Source: Voacanga thouarsii (lineage: Eukaryota; Streptophyta; Magnoliopsida; Gentianales; Apocynaceae). Taken from it: a stretch of DNA of 64,000 nucleotides. Below, piece by piece: positions 1 to 11,160 of the stretch. The notes beneath the pieces were generated by a model, which searched no databases, had not been told where the DNA came from, and saw nothing but the letters and a program-made list of their open reading frames with translations. Position 1 is the first letter of the stretch, and every line of letters starts with the position of its first letter. Position numbers and translations under genes: made by a program. Where the stretch lies: positions 4,886,501 through 4,950,500 of the forward strand of contig JANUWF010001497.1 of the NCBI GenBank assembly GCA_026120185.1, read 5' to 3'.

Positions 1-123
1 ATTTTTATTTTCTCTCCCAAATTTTTTTCCTATTTAATCATCAAGCTATCTCTCCATTTTCACCTCAAGCAAAAATTACCATTTTTCCATTCTTACTCAA
101 CAAGTACAAATAAGCCATCTAGG

Positions 124-1060
124 CTACAAATCACAAATCCAAAGCAGATAAAACCATATAAATATAGTTATGCATGAAATAAAATATGATATGCATCCCA
201 ACTTCCTTACTCTAAGGTTGGTTTCAACTGGGGTTGTACACCCTTTGTCATCAAATATTGAAAATCTTGCTAATTGAGAAATAATATTAGAAGGCCCTGC
301 TATGTCATTCCTGTCATCTTGCACTTCATGACATGGAATGTTTTCTGGAATGTCATTTTCTTCACCCTCATCTGTGTCACACCAATTCATTGGCCCCTCC
401 GAGCCAGTGAAATAGTCACCGTCAGATGTATGCACCATCAAATCAACATTTACTGCACCTGTGACCACATGTGATTGAGATGCTATATCTATCGGGCTAG
501 TGCTAGCATCAGATGGTTGCTGTCTGCTTGATATGTATCCAAATCTAGACTTTGTGTTGGAACTAGTAGTTGTTAGGGAATGATTAAGTTATTCCTTCTT
601 TCCAAACCTTTAGATGTGTGACCAACATCGACTGTCTCAGCATTACTACCAATTGAATTAGTGTATCCAGTTACGGTAACGTTTAATGCTACCCTTGTAT
701 TTTTCTTCAGTTGGTAAAATGATTGGGGGCACATGTTGTTCAAGTTTTCTACCTTTATGCCCGTAGGGAGTTGGGATAATGAATTGAATTGTTCATTTAT
801 CGAGTGACCCAAACCCATGACCACGTTAAGTATTGTCACGAATGAACTCGTTGGTGGGGACACCCTTGCTAAGTGACCCGTGTGTTGAGATGTCAAGTCA
901 GAATAGCTAACATGGAGTTGAATTCTCTGTGACTTAAATTCATTTGGCAGCATCTATAAAACCTCTATATCATCATCATCGCTCAACTCATTCGCAACAT
1001 ATTATATTGATCAGATCTATAAAGAAATGGATGTCAAAGCGTAATCTTGATTGTCACGTT
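124..1060 (-). pseudogene. Possible MULE (Mutator-like) transposase N-terminal relic
   Basis: Minus-strand open stretches (573-953 and 124-468) with a short upstream stretch containing a Ser-Asp-Asp-Asp-Asp-Ile-Glu-Val run. They encode a hydrophilic, acidic region with a second acidic cluster (Asp-Thr-Asp-Glu-Gly-Glu-Glu) near its end. This layout resembles the poorly conserved N-terminal part of plant MULE transposases, where an acidic run precedes the MuDR domain. Stops and frame changes separate the pieces, and no MULE catalytic domain or SWIM zinc finger lies inside the window; the gene would continue below position 1. Plant mobile domain genes, such as the one just upstream on the same strand, are known to associate with MULEs, which gives weak contextual support. 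Family assignment is tentative. Confidence 0.28.
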
Positions 1061-1524
1061 TCTCCCTCCTAATCTAAGATAATTTCGAACCATTTTAAGT
1101 AGTTCAGAGTACAATATTTGACGTTGGAGTTTTCAGATTTTTTTAATAGCCCCATTAAATCATATAGACCCTCGACAATCTCGCTGAATTTGACAATCCA
1201 AAAAAAAAAAAAAAAAATAGATCACAATGGGGGGGATCTAATGCATTCATAGTTATAATGTGGGCACAATTTGAGATATATGAAGAAATAATGAAAATGT
1301 GTATTCATAATAAACAATGATTTGGAAAATTATACATAAAATGGATGGCAAGCGTTGATGTTACCTTTACACGTAGATCAAAGTCTAAAATCAATAGGCC
1401 CAATTTGAGCTATTCATCAAACACCTATTTTGCTACCGCATTACCCTTTTTTACCTTTGTGAAGCAACAAAAAACATATGCAGATTTAGAAGCTGGTGCG
1501 GGATTTGTAGACTTCTATTGTGCT

Positions 1525-1551
1525 CAGGTCGCATTAGAAGAATGCAACCTG
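1525..1551. repeat. AATGCGACC-type hairpin, 3' side of the PMD locus
   Basis: An 11-nt arm CAGGTCGCATT (1525-1535) faces AATGCAACCTG (1541-1551) across a 5-nt loop, with one mismatch. The same arm sequence recurs in hairpins on the other side of the PMD pseudogene (5262-5310 and 5394-5414). Confidence 0.6.
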
Positions 1552-1744
1552 AAAGGAACATTTTTTTTTTAAAGCACAGTTCAAAACCAGTAACTCAATA
1601 TCCATACCCTGTATAGGAATTTAAGCACAATTCAAAAGCAATAATACAAAAAACATTATCACTCGCATTCTAATCATCCAAAGCAACAAAGATAGCTACT
1701 AAATGATATCTGAAGTACAAAGTCTCTCTTAATATCAAAGACAC

Positions 1745-4238
1745 TTAATGTGGTAAGAGTACACAAGGATGGTGAGGTTTAATCTTTCTCTTTGGTCTCC
1801 CACCACCTACAAGCCCATCGCTTTCATGCGCAGGAGCCGGATCCAGCTAGTAGGTGCGGGATCTGGAAGCTGGTTTGGAGCTAGCATGGGATCTAGAATA
1901 TGGTCTGGAGCTAGTACGGGATATGGAATCTGGTCTGCAACAAGTGCACCCGGTCTGCATCGTCGGTAATAGATTATACCACGAAATAGTCATACTAGAA
2001 CCTCCTCAATGTGAGAAATGCATGTCGTCTGAGTCACACATTGTGTAGGTTGCACGAAATAGTGTGTGTCTTGGAACAATGGCCCCGCATCCTCATCCTC
2101 GTACCCGCCCGCTGTCATCCTCAGAGAGTGAACCGGAATGACAACGAAGTCGTGACCTATCAGATCATTTGATGCCATATCAATGTGAAAATCATCCCCC
2201 CCGTCTCCTGAAATCATCTGTGCTAATCTCGGTCTGCGTGCCACCTCCCGTCTCCTCATAAATCTCAGGCTCCTAGTGCACCTCCGGAACTATCACATCA
2301 TCAACCTCAGTAGGATGGGTAGGCGGAGAATGTGCTCGAACTCGAGGTCTCCTACCCCCACGCCTCACTCCTGGGTGCATACATCCATCAATAGGGTCCC
2401 GGGACCTTAACGTAGGCTGAGTCACTGCAATGATCGGCTCACTTGAATTGACCAGTATTAGACCAGCATACCTATCGTGTTCCTGATGACATGCTACAAG
2501 TCCTCGAGCACACATATCTCGTATGTCAATAAATGCCCTTTGAGACACCGAGTCGGCTTTGTGAATGTGACGTTTAGCTACTGTCATAGCTCGTCGCATA
2601 ATATCAGCCTGAAATCATTATTGAAAAAATTAGTAGATAATTAAAAGTCTTCTCAAATTATTAACTCTTAGATCACCAAATGAATTACATACCATGACAA
2701 CTGTACTAGACCCGATAGGATGATATCTCGACGGCAAAAAAACACGAGTAATAGGGTTTCCGATTCGAAGACGGGAACGATCCCTATACTACTGTATATA
2801 ATCCACTGCAACCGAAACAGCCATCATATTGGTTTGGATAAGGTCTACTTGATTGGCCCACATCTGAAGATATGACCCATAATATATGTTGTAATCTCTA
2901 GAGGGATTGCTTCGCCTATCAACCTTATGCAGGTCAATCCTCGTACTGTAATCCATCGGTATAGACTGAAGCATCCCAAATTGTCGCATCACCCACTCCG
3001 AAAAGTATAGCTCGACCACTTCCCAACTGATCAGTGCCGTGTGTGACCTCTAAATGTCGGGTCCTTCCAAATAACTAGGGGAGAGGAGACTAACCAAATC
3101 AGTCTGATAAGGCTGCCAGACAAACTGTCATACAAATAATGAATGTTAGTGTTAAACAAATAAAGAGTTGCATATAAAGCATCGACATAGCCAAAAGTAT
3201 GTGTATATACTCACATCCTCATTTGAGAGGGTATCGAGTTGGGAGCGATATGTCATGAAAACATGTGTAGACGTCTGAAAAAACTATACTAGTACATCTC
3301 ATTGAGTACTGTAGGGTGCAAGCGATGGGAGATTATCGCAAGGTATACTCCGCTTTGGCCATACAACCCGAACATGCTCACACCCACAATATAGTCACAA
3401 ATGTGTTAGATTCGTAGGATACATGTTTATAAGATAAAAACAAAATATAAAACATATTCGAATTCGTACATGGAGTAAGATCATCAGGCCACAAATTTCC
3501 TACGCCAACCCGATAGAAGCGTGGCACAAATATCTATACAAGAATGCTAGAACAGCATACCCCAGCTGAGCATGCCACATGCCTCCAAATCCTCGATGAG
3601 AGGTAAGTATTTCAAGTAAAGCAGGTTCCCTGACTTATCAGAAAAAAGTAGCCTCCCAATCAATAGGAAAATAAGACAACGAGCACGTTGCATGACGATG
3701 TCATCAGTCGCATCATCAGTCAAAAGAAACTCCAAGGCCTCCTCAATAGGACCCTTCCTAATCCTATTTCCCCGTATGTCCTCGGCCCGTGGCCTAATGC
3801 CAAGCAGTCTATCACAAAGGTTAATCCAGTCAACTTTACTATAGTGATAATGAGGTCCTATCACTAGATCCCCATCTACCCTAAGGCCCCAGAATATCAT
3901 TACATTCTCCAGTGTCACCGTAGCCTCTCCTAAAGGAAAATGAAATGTATGGGTCTCCTAACTCCATCGCTCTACCAGTGCGATAACGAGAGCATGATCA
4001 ACCTAGATATGTCCAGCTCACCTAACCCACCAAAATCAACTTTATCCACCAACTCCGCAACTCTACCGGAAAGGGGCGTATGCTCCCAAAATATGGAATA
4101 GAATCATCTATATATCAATGGAATCTCACAAGCACGCTGATCTCCAGACCATACCAAAGACGAACAATGACTCGATTGAAGGGATAATAAACCATCAATG
4201 AGAGGCCCCGGACGAATATCTATATGCATGTGATTCAT
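1745..4238 (-). pseudogene. Plant mobile domain (PMD, MAIN-like) protein pseudogene
   Basis: A start at 4238 opens Met-Asn-His-Met-His-Ile-Asp followed by a Pro-Gly-Pro-Leu-Ile-Asp segment and a Leu-Gln..His motif typical of PMD proteins, often annotated as 'serine/threonine phosphatase 7 long form homolog'. The hallmark block ETHTFHFPLGEATVTLENV, then GLRVDGDLVIG, lies around 3870-3957. A second conserved block, RQFGMLQSIP followed by DLHKVDRR, is at about 2890-2990. The C-terminal tail ends in a basic GGGRPKRKIKP stretch and a stop at 1745-1747. The gene is broken: an in-frame TAG at 3958-3960 precedes ETHTFHF, there is another stop near 4110, and a stop at ~2785. AT-rich gaps (about 3120-3500) probably represent introns. 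PMD proteins occur both as host silencing or meristem factors and inside transposons; this copy cannot be functional as read. Confidence 0.8.
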
Positions 4239-5250
4239 TGTACCTATTTAAATTGGGTTCATACAATTAAATTACGATTATATCTATGCGTATGATTAGC
4301 ATTCAAAATAACATAGGAAAACTTTTCGAGCTTAAACAAACTAGTTAGGAGATTAAAAGGACCATGGAATATTTATCATCCTGTCCTTTATTCATGTATC
4401 TAACAAAATGCATATGCTTATGAATAACTAAATCAATAGACGACATCATGGAAGTATAAAAAACATATTCACTAGTTTGGTGAAACTTGGAGATTGTGGG
4501 ATGGAACAACATATTCAGACTTCAGTTAAGAACATACTAAGTATTCATAAGCTTATAATTCAGGTAAGTGACAGTAAGTAGTAGTAGCTTATGGAGGAGG
4601 TTGATTATTATAAATGACTTAAATATTCTAAAAATTATTATGTATATGTTATGTGATTAATAGAAACAAAAATTAATCATTCATCAACTAAAAAAAAAAG
4701 TAAAAATTGATATAACAATTTAAGAGTAAGTCACAATTGTTCTTTAGTTCAGAGACAAACATTGAATTTAAAAAAAATTAAATGGGTTCCATAATAATTA
4801 TTTGCACTAAGAATAACTTTTGAAAGTTGTTATCTTAGATTAAGTCTCTTTAGATGAAGTGAGTGCATACTCTCCTAAAGGTTAAAAGATCTTAAGTTGT
4901 TTATGCTTCATACTATGCTACATTTTAAACATTTCTTAGCAGCAGCAAATTATTTACCTAAAAATAAGAGGGTAATTGCAGCATTGAGTTGAAAGAAAAC
5001 ATCATAAACTCAACGTGCAGAACCAAACACTAAAGCCTAATAAATAAAATTATACATTGTTCTAGAAAATTTTACCTTGAAAATTTGGTCCTTTCGCCCA
5101 GCAGAACAGATGCACAGCCACAGCAAAGGATGGGCACGTTCAGGTCGACGAGAATAGAGGTTGCCAGCGGTGCAATCACTCAAAAAAAGAAGGGAGCCTC
5201 GTGGAGAAAAAGAGGAGAAACGAGCAAGAATGGGTAGGTTGCGCCGGCAA
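4239..5250. other. AT-rich upstream region of the PMD locus, no gene seen
   Basis: I see no coding potential here. The part nearest 5100-5250 is relatively GC-rich and could be the old 5' UTR or promoter of the PMD gene. Confidence 0.4.
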
Positions 5251-5261
5251 GCTGTTGAGAT

Positions 5262-5310
5262 AATGCGACCTCAAGGTCGCATTAAAGTAATGCGACCTTG
5301 AGGTCACATT
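5262..5310. repeat. Two adjacent AATGCGACCT/AGGTCGCATT hairpins
   Basis: AATGCGACCT (5262-5271) pairs perfectly with AGGTCGCATT (5274-5283) across a 2-nt centre. AATGCGACCT (5289-5298) then pairs with AGGTCACATT (5301-5310) with one mismatch, again across 2 nt. An additional half-site starts near 5316. Confidence 0.75.
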
Positions 5311-5393
5311 AACTTAATGCGATGTGCAAATTAATTTTTTCCAACATTTTTGTTTTCTGGAAAAAAAAAAAAAAAACCATTTGTCCTGTTTTG

Positions 5394-5414
5394 GTCGCAT
5401 TCGCTAAATGCGAC
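5394..5414. repeat. Third AATGCGAC hairpin
   Basis: GTCGCATT (5394-5401) and AATGCGAC (5407-5414) are perfect inverted repeats around CGCTA. This belongs to the same motif family as 5262-5310. Confidence 0.65.
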
Positions 5415-6539
5415 ATCACTACAAACAGAATTTTGGCTAGAGTTGCCCCACCGTTGGAATTCCATAGCAAAACAGACCCATTTTCTGAAAATTCCAAAAG
5501 AAAGGCCAGGCAGAATAGGAGTCAAACTAAACCACACTCTCCCCATGAGTCTACTAATAATGGTATCACTATTGAGGAGATGAAGAATTTCATCCCCACA
5601 CATGCAAATTGAACGAGGGCGAACCAGTCCCCAACAGCTCTATGATTGCTTTGGAATGGAACTGCCAATGCATTCCATGCCAAACTAGGGTTGTTCAAAC
5701 GATTTTTTGATTTGATTTCAGTTTACAATTTCGATTTTTTGTTAGATTTTATGAATTTTAGGTAACTACAACAAAAATAGTATATTGCAACATTTTTAAG
5801 GTGATGTTTTTCACAAATGTCGTTTAGACATAATAAGAGTGAATTATTGTGACATTTCATATAAACGTTGTTATAGACATAATAACAAATGTTTTTAATG
5901 ACATATATAATATATGTTGAAATAATGTTATATCCTTTCAACATATTTATATAATTTAGTGACACTGGTTTTAAATATTGTTGAAATATTACTTTTTGTA
6001 ACTCTTATACCAACACTTATGAAAAATGTCATAAGCACATGTGACATTTATTAAAAAATATAGCTATAAAAATGTCTAGTGCAACATTTTGTATCGACAT
6101 ATTCTCAAATGTCATATAAAATGAATAAAAGAAAGTTTAAATAACATTTTGACATAAATGTCAGAATATTTGAATTTTGAGCTACATTTTAAAATGACGC
6201 TTATAATGTATATTGGAATAATATTGTTTATTTTAACTTTTTTTTCATACGACTTAATGACATTTGTATTAAATACTATTTTAGTGTTACTTGCTACATT
6301 TATTTATAAATATTATTATAACAAATTGTGTTTATTAATAACATTTTTAAATATAGTGTAATTTAATTAAATTTTATTAACATCTTAAAAATAAATTTAA
6401 TTTTAATATCTTTAAAGAAAATCTTAATTAAAATTTATATTTAACTCTAAATTAATAAATTTAGAAAAAAATAATAATAATTAAATGATTTGACTAAGAT
6501 TTAAATCTAACTTATTTACATAAATTTTTAGTCAAAATG

Positions 6540-7340
6540 TTTCATATGTTTAAGGACGTCATTAATTAAAAGTGTCCTTATAATAAAGATATAAGGACGA
6601 TAATAAGTTTGTTTTAGAATACTAATTGTGTCGTAAAATTGTTTATCAACGCTTGTATAAGTATCCCTTCATGCATTGCTAGAACTGGTGTCGACGCAAG
6701 ACTTTGTGCCAATAAATTAATTTGCCTACGTTTTTCTTATAACCGTCTCTAAATTTATTACGCTTAAGTTCTCTAATGTCGTTGACACAACGACATTTTT
6801 TAAAAGCGTCCCAAAATTTACGACACAAAATTTTGTTTCTGTTTACTTTTCTGGCTATATTGTTTATAACATCTGAAATTTGGTGATACTTTATTCTATA
6901 AATATCCCAAAAATAATGACATATAAATACCATTTTATCCCATTTTTTACCATGTAATCAATCATCGTATTCTAAAATTTAACGATCATATTTTTTAAAG
7001 CATCACTGAAATAACTACGCTTACTTATACATGCGCTCCTTTTTTTTGTTACACTATATAAATAATGTCCCAATTTTGACCTTACCTTTTTTTAAATGTC
7101 CCAAAGTCAACAATTATTATATTTAATTATTTGACATTTTTTTTTCAATTTCAAATCCCATAATAAATATTTTTTTTTTACATTGTACGATAAAAAAACT
7201 GTAAAACAATAATAATTTTGAAACAAAATGAATAATATTTATTTAAATTAATCGCATAATTTAGAATAAAATTTAAATACTCATATTTAAAAACATTTTA
7301 GCACATGTTTAACTACAATATAAATCAGGGTAGATATAAA
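6540..7340 (-). mobile_element. CACTA-type subterminal/terminal block, inverted copy of 49985-50829
   Basis: Read on the minus strand, this stretch aligns almost continuously with 49985-50829 on the plus strand. It shares ATTTTGGGACGCTTTTAAAA-like repeats, GTCGTTGTGTCAACGACATT, and AAATTTAGAGACG-type repeats. The plus copy ends in TTTGTTGTAGTG. Here the corresponding terminus near 6580 has decayed. A short open frame (6679-6933) arises from these repeats and is not considered a gene. Confidence 0.65.
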
Positions 7341-7434
7341 TATTTAATTTCATTGGCAAACAAAGCAAAAAAAAGCAAAAAAAAAAACTTCATATTGCTG
7401 TAAATCCAATAGTCCTACAAGAATTCAACTTAAG

Positions 7435-8140
7435 TAAAGGCATTTGTTAACTCTAATATATTGTCATGGGCAGTGTCAGGGGAAGGCTGCTTATATACAT
7501 GCAGCATATATATTGTCATGGGCAGTGTCGAAAGCTCATCTCATAATGCTTCATATCTTTTAAAATTTGTCTAATGTTATGTTGTCCGTCAATCTCACAC
7601 TGCCCATGATCAAACTGAGTATGTCTAAAGTGGCCAGATCCCAGAGTTGTTGAAGATGACTCACCATATAAGTACCAATGTGTATAGTTTGAAGAAAACC
7701 CATGATTCAAGAGATGTTCTATAGCAACATCTTGAGTGTTACGTCGAGTATTAACACATTTGACACAAGGACAAGCAAGCTTTCCATCTTTTGAAGATTT
7801 AAAAGCAAATCCAATGAACTCAATTACTCCTTGCAAATATCTTGCACTCACCCTATTTTCTTGATTTATCCATCTAGCGCCCCCCCCCGCCCCACCATCA
7901 CCACACACACACCCAGAACAGAAAAAACCTACATTTTGTAACAAAAGATTATAAAAACCTCAACTTTTAGAGCACGTGAAATTCATATGTATAAATACCA
8001 CAATCAACTATAACAAATTTATGATTATTCTTATGTGAACTCATATAAAATCCTCTTCCAAAAAAATATAAAAAATGTAAAGGTATTTGTTAACTCTAAT
8101 ATATATGCTGTAATTATGAGATGAACTTTCGACACTCAAT
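7435..8140. repeat. Short direct and inverted duplications around the CACTA fragment
   Basis: The phrase TTTGTTAACTCTAATATAT occurs near 7443 and near 8091. GTCATGGGCAGTGTC occurs near 7465 and near 7515. The segment GTCGAAAGCTCATCTCATAA (about 7525) is inverted near 8117-8140. The pattern suggests local rearrangement during decay. Confidence 0.5.
7516..7944 (-). pseudogene. CACTA transposase N-terminal fragment (transposase-associated domain)
   Basis: The encoded 142-residue frame contains, from about residue 24, WINQENRVSARYLQGV, then FIGFAF, the Cys motif CPCVKCVN, and HLLNHGFSSNYTHWYLYGE. This is the layout of the plant transposase-associated domain (Pfam PF13963) found at the N-terminus of En/Spm TNPD-like transposases: a Trp-Met/Ile start, a Cys-Pro-Cys-x2-Cys zinc-ligand cluster, and a Gly-Phe..Tyr..Trp..His/Tyr-Gly-Glu end. 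Only this domain remains; the catalytic DDE part is missing. Downstream sequence passes directly into CACTA subterminal repeats (7340-6540), which indicates an internal deletion. The first ~23 residues, including a Gly-rich stretch from a poly-C tract, are probably not original. Assignment to the family is firm; function is lost. Confidence 0.85.
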
Positions 8141-8464
8141 ACAGTATCCTAAGAGATTAAAGAAAAGGAAGCATTCCTGCACACTTACTGGCTAGAGTAG
8201 GTCTTGGTAGTAGTGAGAGTGTTAATTGTACGTGTGGCTGGGGGGGGGGGGGCAGACTCTCCTCTTATGTCATCCCTCAGTATTCATTTAGTTACCTAGA
8301 AAATTTAAAGGTAAACTAAAACTAGAAGTCAACGTAGAAACTTAAAGTTGATAGGTAAATCATATAAAACGATATAATAGTTGACAATGTTATGAATTTT
8401 ACAAAGTTTTTGAAGGAGTGAAAGATTAAATTTATATCTATCTTTTAACAAAGTTCTAATTATT

Positions 8465-8560
8465 TTAAGAGAAAAAATGAATTTCGAAAATTTTGGGGAG
8501 ATGCTTCCCCCATGCTAGCTTATTGAACCACTCCTCACATTCATGGTCCACAAAGTGCCT
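8465..8560 (-). pseudogene. Short coding relic of uncertain origin
   Basis: On the minus strand a frame reads HFVDHECEEWFNKLAWGKHL and a few more residues before a TAA at 8465-8467. The composition and the Trp-Phe..Leu spacing recall N-terminal parts of retroelement-encoded plant proteins, but I cannot assign a family. The plus-strand open frame over the same stretch (8493-8756) looks like a shadow. Confidence 0.2.
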
Positions 8561-9184
8561 CAAAGGTATAGCAAGTTACATCAGATGGGGGTTGAGCTCC
8601 AGAGGAGGAGGCTCCCCTAGCTCTTTTGGAAGGGTTCTTTGTAGTTATATGTTGACATGGCTACCAAAGCTAGGAAAAGAAACAGAAATGAGGAGAATAG
8701 GTTGTCCTAAAAACAAAAGCCTCCCTCTATCACCACAAACAACAACTCTCCCCTAATCACCAATAGAAATTCGGAAATCGCAATTATACCAACACAAAGC
8801 ACCAAACAAACACCAATCCCTTCCACCAGTTTTTCTAACTGCCCAACAACACAAAAATCAGCAAATTCCCAACAGTGATAAACAACATAGCAATTTCCCT
8901 ACTCCAAGAATATAATATGAGCACAAATTCAGTTCCAATTTCCCATCACTCAACAAATCATCATTATCAGAGTTCAATCACAGTTCTAAAATTCAGCCTT
9001 AATACCACTATAACAGAAATCACATTCCAAAAATGTCAACAATGAAATAAATTATCATTCACTGAGTGTAAGAGCTAAAAAATCCACAGTATGTACAACA
9101 CCGCAACACTCAAATGTAGCCAGAGATCCAAGAAAATAAAATAAAACAATTAAAAGCAGAGCATTAATTATTCAGAAAATCAAC

Positions 9185-9690
9185 ACCCATTATCGGACTC
9201 GGATTCCAGTGGAGTTGCGGCTCCGCTGACTTAGAAGATTCTCAGGATTTGGTGGGTTTCGCAAGTATTCCAAAAAAATTCACGTTTTTGCAGTGGGTTT
9301 GAAGATTTTTGTGAAGAAATTTCAGTGGGTTTTCACAAGGATTTGTGAACAAACAGAGAAACTGAGACACCAGATGGATTACAAAATCAAGGTATCCATA
9401 ACTCTAATTACAGAATGAGTGAGTGGTGTGGAAGAGCAGTAAGAGTGAACCTGTGACGGGACTCACGATTAATGACCGTGACGCGGCAGCGGGAGCTAGG
9501 AAAAAGACCGAAAATCAAATTCGGATTGTTGCCCAAGAGAGGCGTTGGCGGAGGCGGAGGAGGAGGTGGTAAAGCACAGGAGAGGTGGGATTGTTGTTGC
9601 TGCCGGTGTTGCCGTTGCTACCAGGACATGGAATTTGGAAAAACAACGGGCAAATTGTGGAAACGAGGTTCAGTTTCTGCGGCGTAAAAC
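9185..9690. other. Locally GC-richer stretch resembling a 5' UTR or promoter
   Basis: Base composition shifts to CpG-containing sequence, with a Gly-codon-rich run at 9540-9580, then returns abruptly to AT-rich sequence. On the minus strand it reads like a pyrimidine-rich plant leader (CTCTGTTTGTTCAC and similar) ahead of an ATG near 9195. No protein family is recognisable on either strand. It lies inside the candidate CACTA element, so it could be another captured promoter or exon. Confidence 0.25.
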
Positions 9691-9699
9691 TTTCCTCCT

Positions 9700-10198
9700 T
9701 TTTTGTTTTTGGCTATTTCCTAATTCCTACTCAAATTATTCTCTTATTGTTATCTAATAAAAAAAATAAAATCTTCATTTTTTTCTATTTTATTTTTTGA
9801 GAAAAAACAATTATTTTATTTTATTTTTAAGAAAGTTTTTATATTTTATTAGAAAATATAAAAATGTAAAACGTTTCTTATAATTAATGATGCACTGTAT
9901 TTAAAAAAAAAAAAAGTGATGCCTAATGTTTTTTACCGTCGTGCAAATCTTTAATAAAAAATATATTTTTATTATAATTAATGATGCTTACTATATAATT
10001 CAATAATACGTATAATAATTTTCTAATTTAATATATATATTATTGTGCAAATGATAAAAAATATATAATATTGTTTTAAGGATAAAAATACTAAGTAAAA
10101 GATAAAAAAAATACAAAAATTTATATAGTTGAGTTATTGTAATACATGACCAATGATAAAAAGATCAATATTCTTATTTTCAATGCAATTTTATAATC

Positions 10199-10243
<45 letters not shown>

Positions 10244-11060
10244 CTCTTGGCTTATAATTTTGTTTATATTTATTTTACTGGATTTAATGAAACTACTCAA
10301 TTATAGTAGTAAATACTAGTGCCAATTAGAAGAAGAGAATATTAAGGTCGGGGTAGAACTAGGAAAAATGATTAAATTATATATTGTTATATGATAAGGT
10401 ACTTATATTTTGATGATAATTTTTTTTTTACTTAAATAGACTATATTTTAAGACAAAGATATTAATATATTATTATATTAGACAATTTAGGAGTGTTTAC
10501 CTCCGTTCCCACCTTTCTCTAGAAGTACGGAGAGTGCAATATTTTTCTAAAATTGAAGTCAAGCAAAATAATGACATAGCCAATCCACAATCTCATATAT
10601 CAATAAACTATCTCCCAATAAAAAGCTTACAAAGGGAGGGATCATCATGCTGTCTTTATTAGTGACTTTGAAATGTATCTTTAGATTTTTGGTTTAATTA
10701 TGCTCAAATTATTGGGATATGCTTCTTCGACAAGAGAATATATTTTTGAATTTTTACCGAAAGATACAAAATTGAAGTGAAAAAAAAAAAAAAAGAAGAC
10801 AATTAGAGGGAAAAGTAAATTGCAACAAAAGGATTTTTTTTCTTTTTCCTTTTCAATTTTTCCATTTTACTTTGCTGAAATTACTTTACTCCATAATAGG
10901 AGTTGCGGAAGTCTTCTGTTATGACATTTGGCACTCTCCAAGGTTTTTTAAGAGGCTTTTTTTTTTCCATGGTGAAGAAATTTGAAGGATTTTTTTTTAA
11001 TATTAAGGTTAGAATTAATCAGAGTTATCTTAATTCAATGAATTCAGATAAGATAACTAA
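9700..11060. other. Very AT-rich stretch with an (AT)n microsatellite, no gene seen
   Basis: It contains an uninterrupted (AT)n run at about 10202-10241 and several poly-A/T tracts. I see no coding signal. Confidence 0.6.
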
Positions 11061-11160
11061 CATTTTGTCAACTTTTTTGGGGCATGCAGATATCCCTCAT
11101 GGAACCATGGGATGACCCTTGGTTGGCGAGACTCTGGCTTATCTAAAGCCATATCACTCC

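Noticed and set aside
1769..1969. Plus-strand Gly/Ser/Trp-repeat open frame
   Set aside because: It is the antisense of the repetitive, Pro-rich C-terminal region of the minus-strand PMD pseudogene, whose basic tail and stop follow at 1745-1800.
5322..5612. Overlapping open frames on both strands around a poly-A run
   Set aside because: The frames depend on the A16 tract and show no family motif. The stretch is better explained as the hairpin-bearing flank of the PMD locus.
8240..8252. G13 run, and other poly-C/G tracts at 7880, 12015 and 31420, as possible G-quadruplex elements
   Set aside because: Single homopolymer runs in decaying transposon sequence, with no spacing pattern of several G-tracts; probably slippage.
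9472..9800. Gly-rich and Leu/Ile-rich plus-strand frames
   Set aside because: They arise from a GGA/GGC-rich run and AT-rich tail in several frames, without protein-like conservation.
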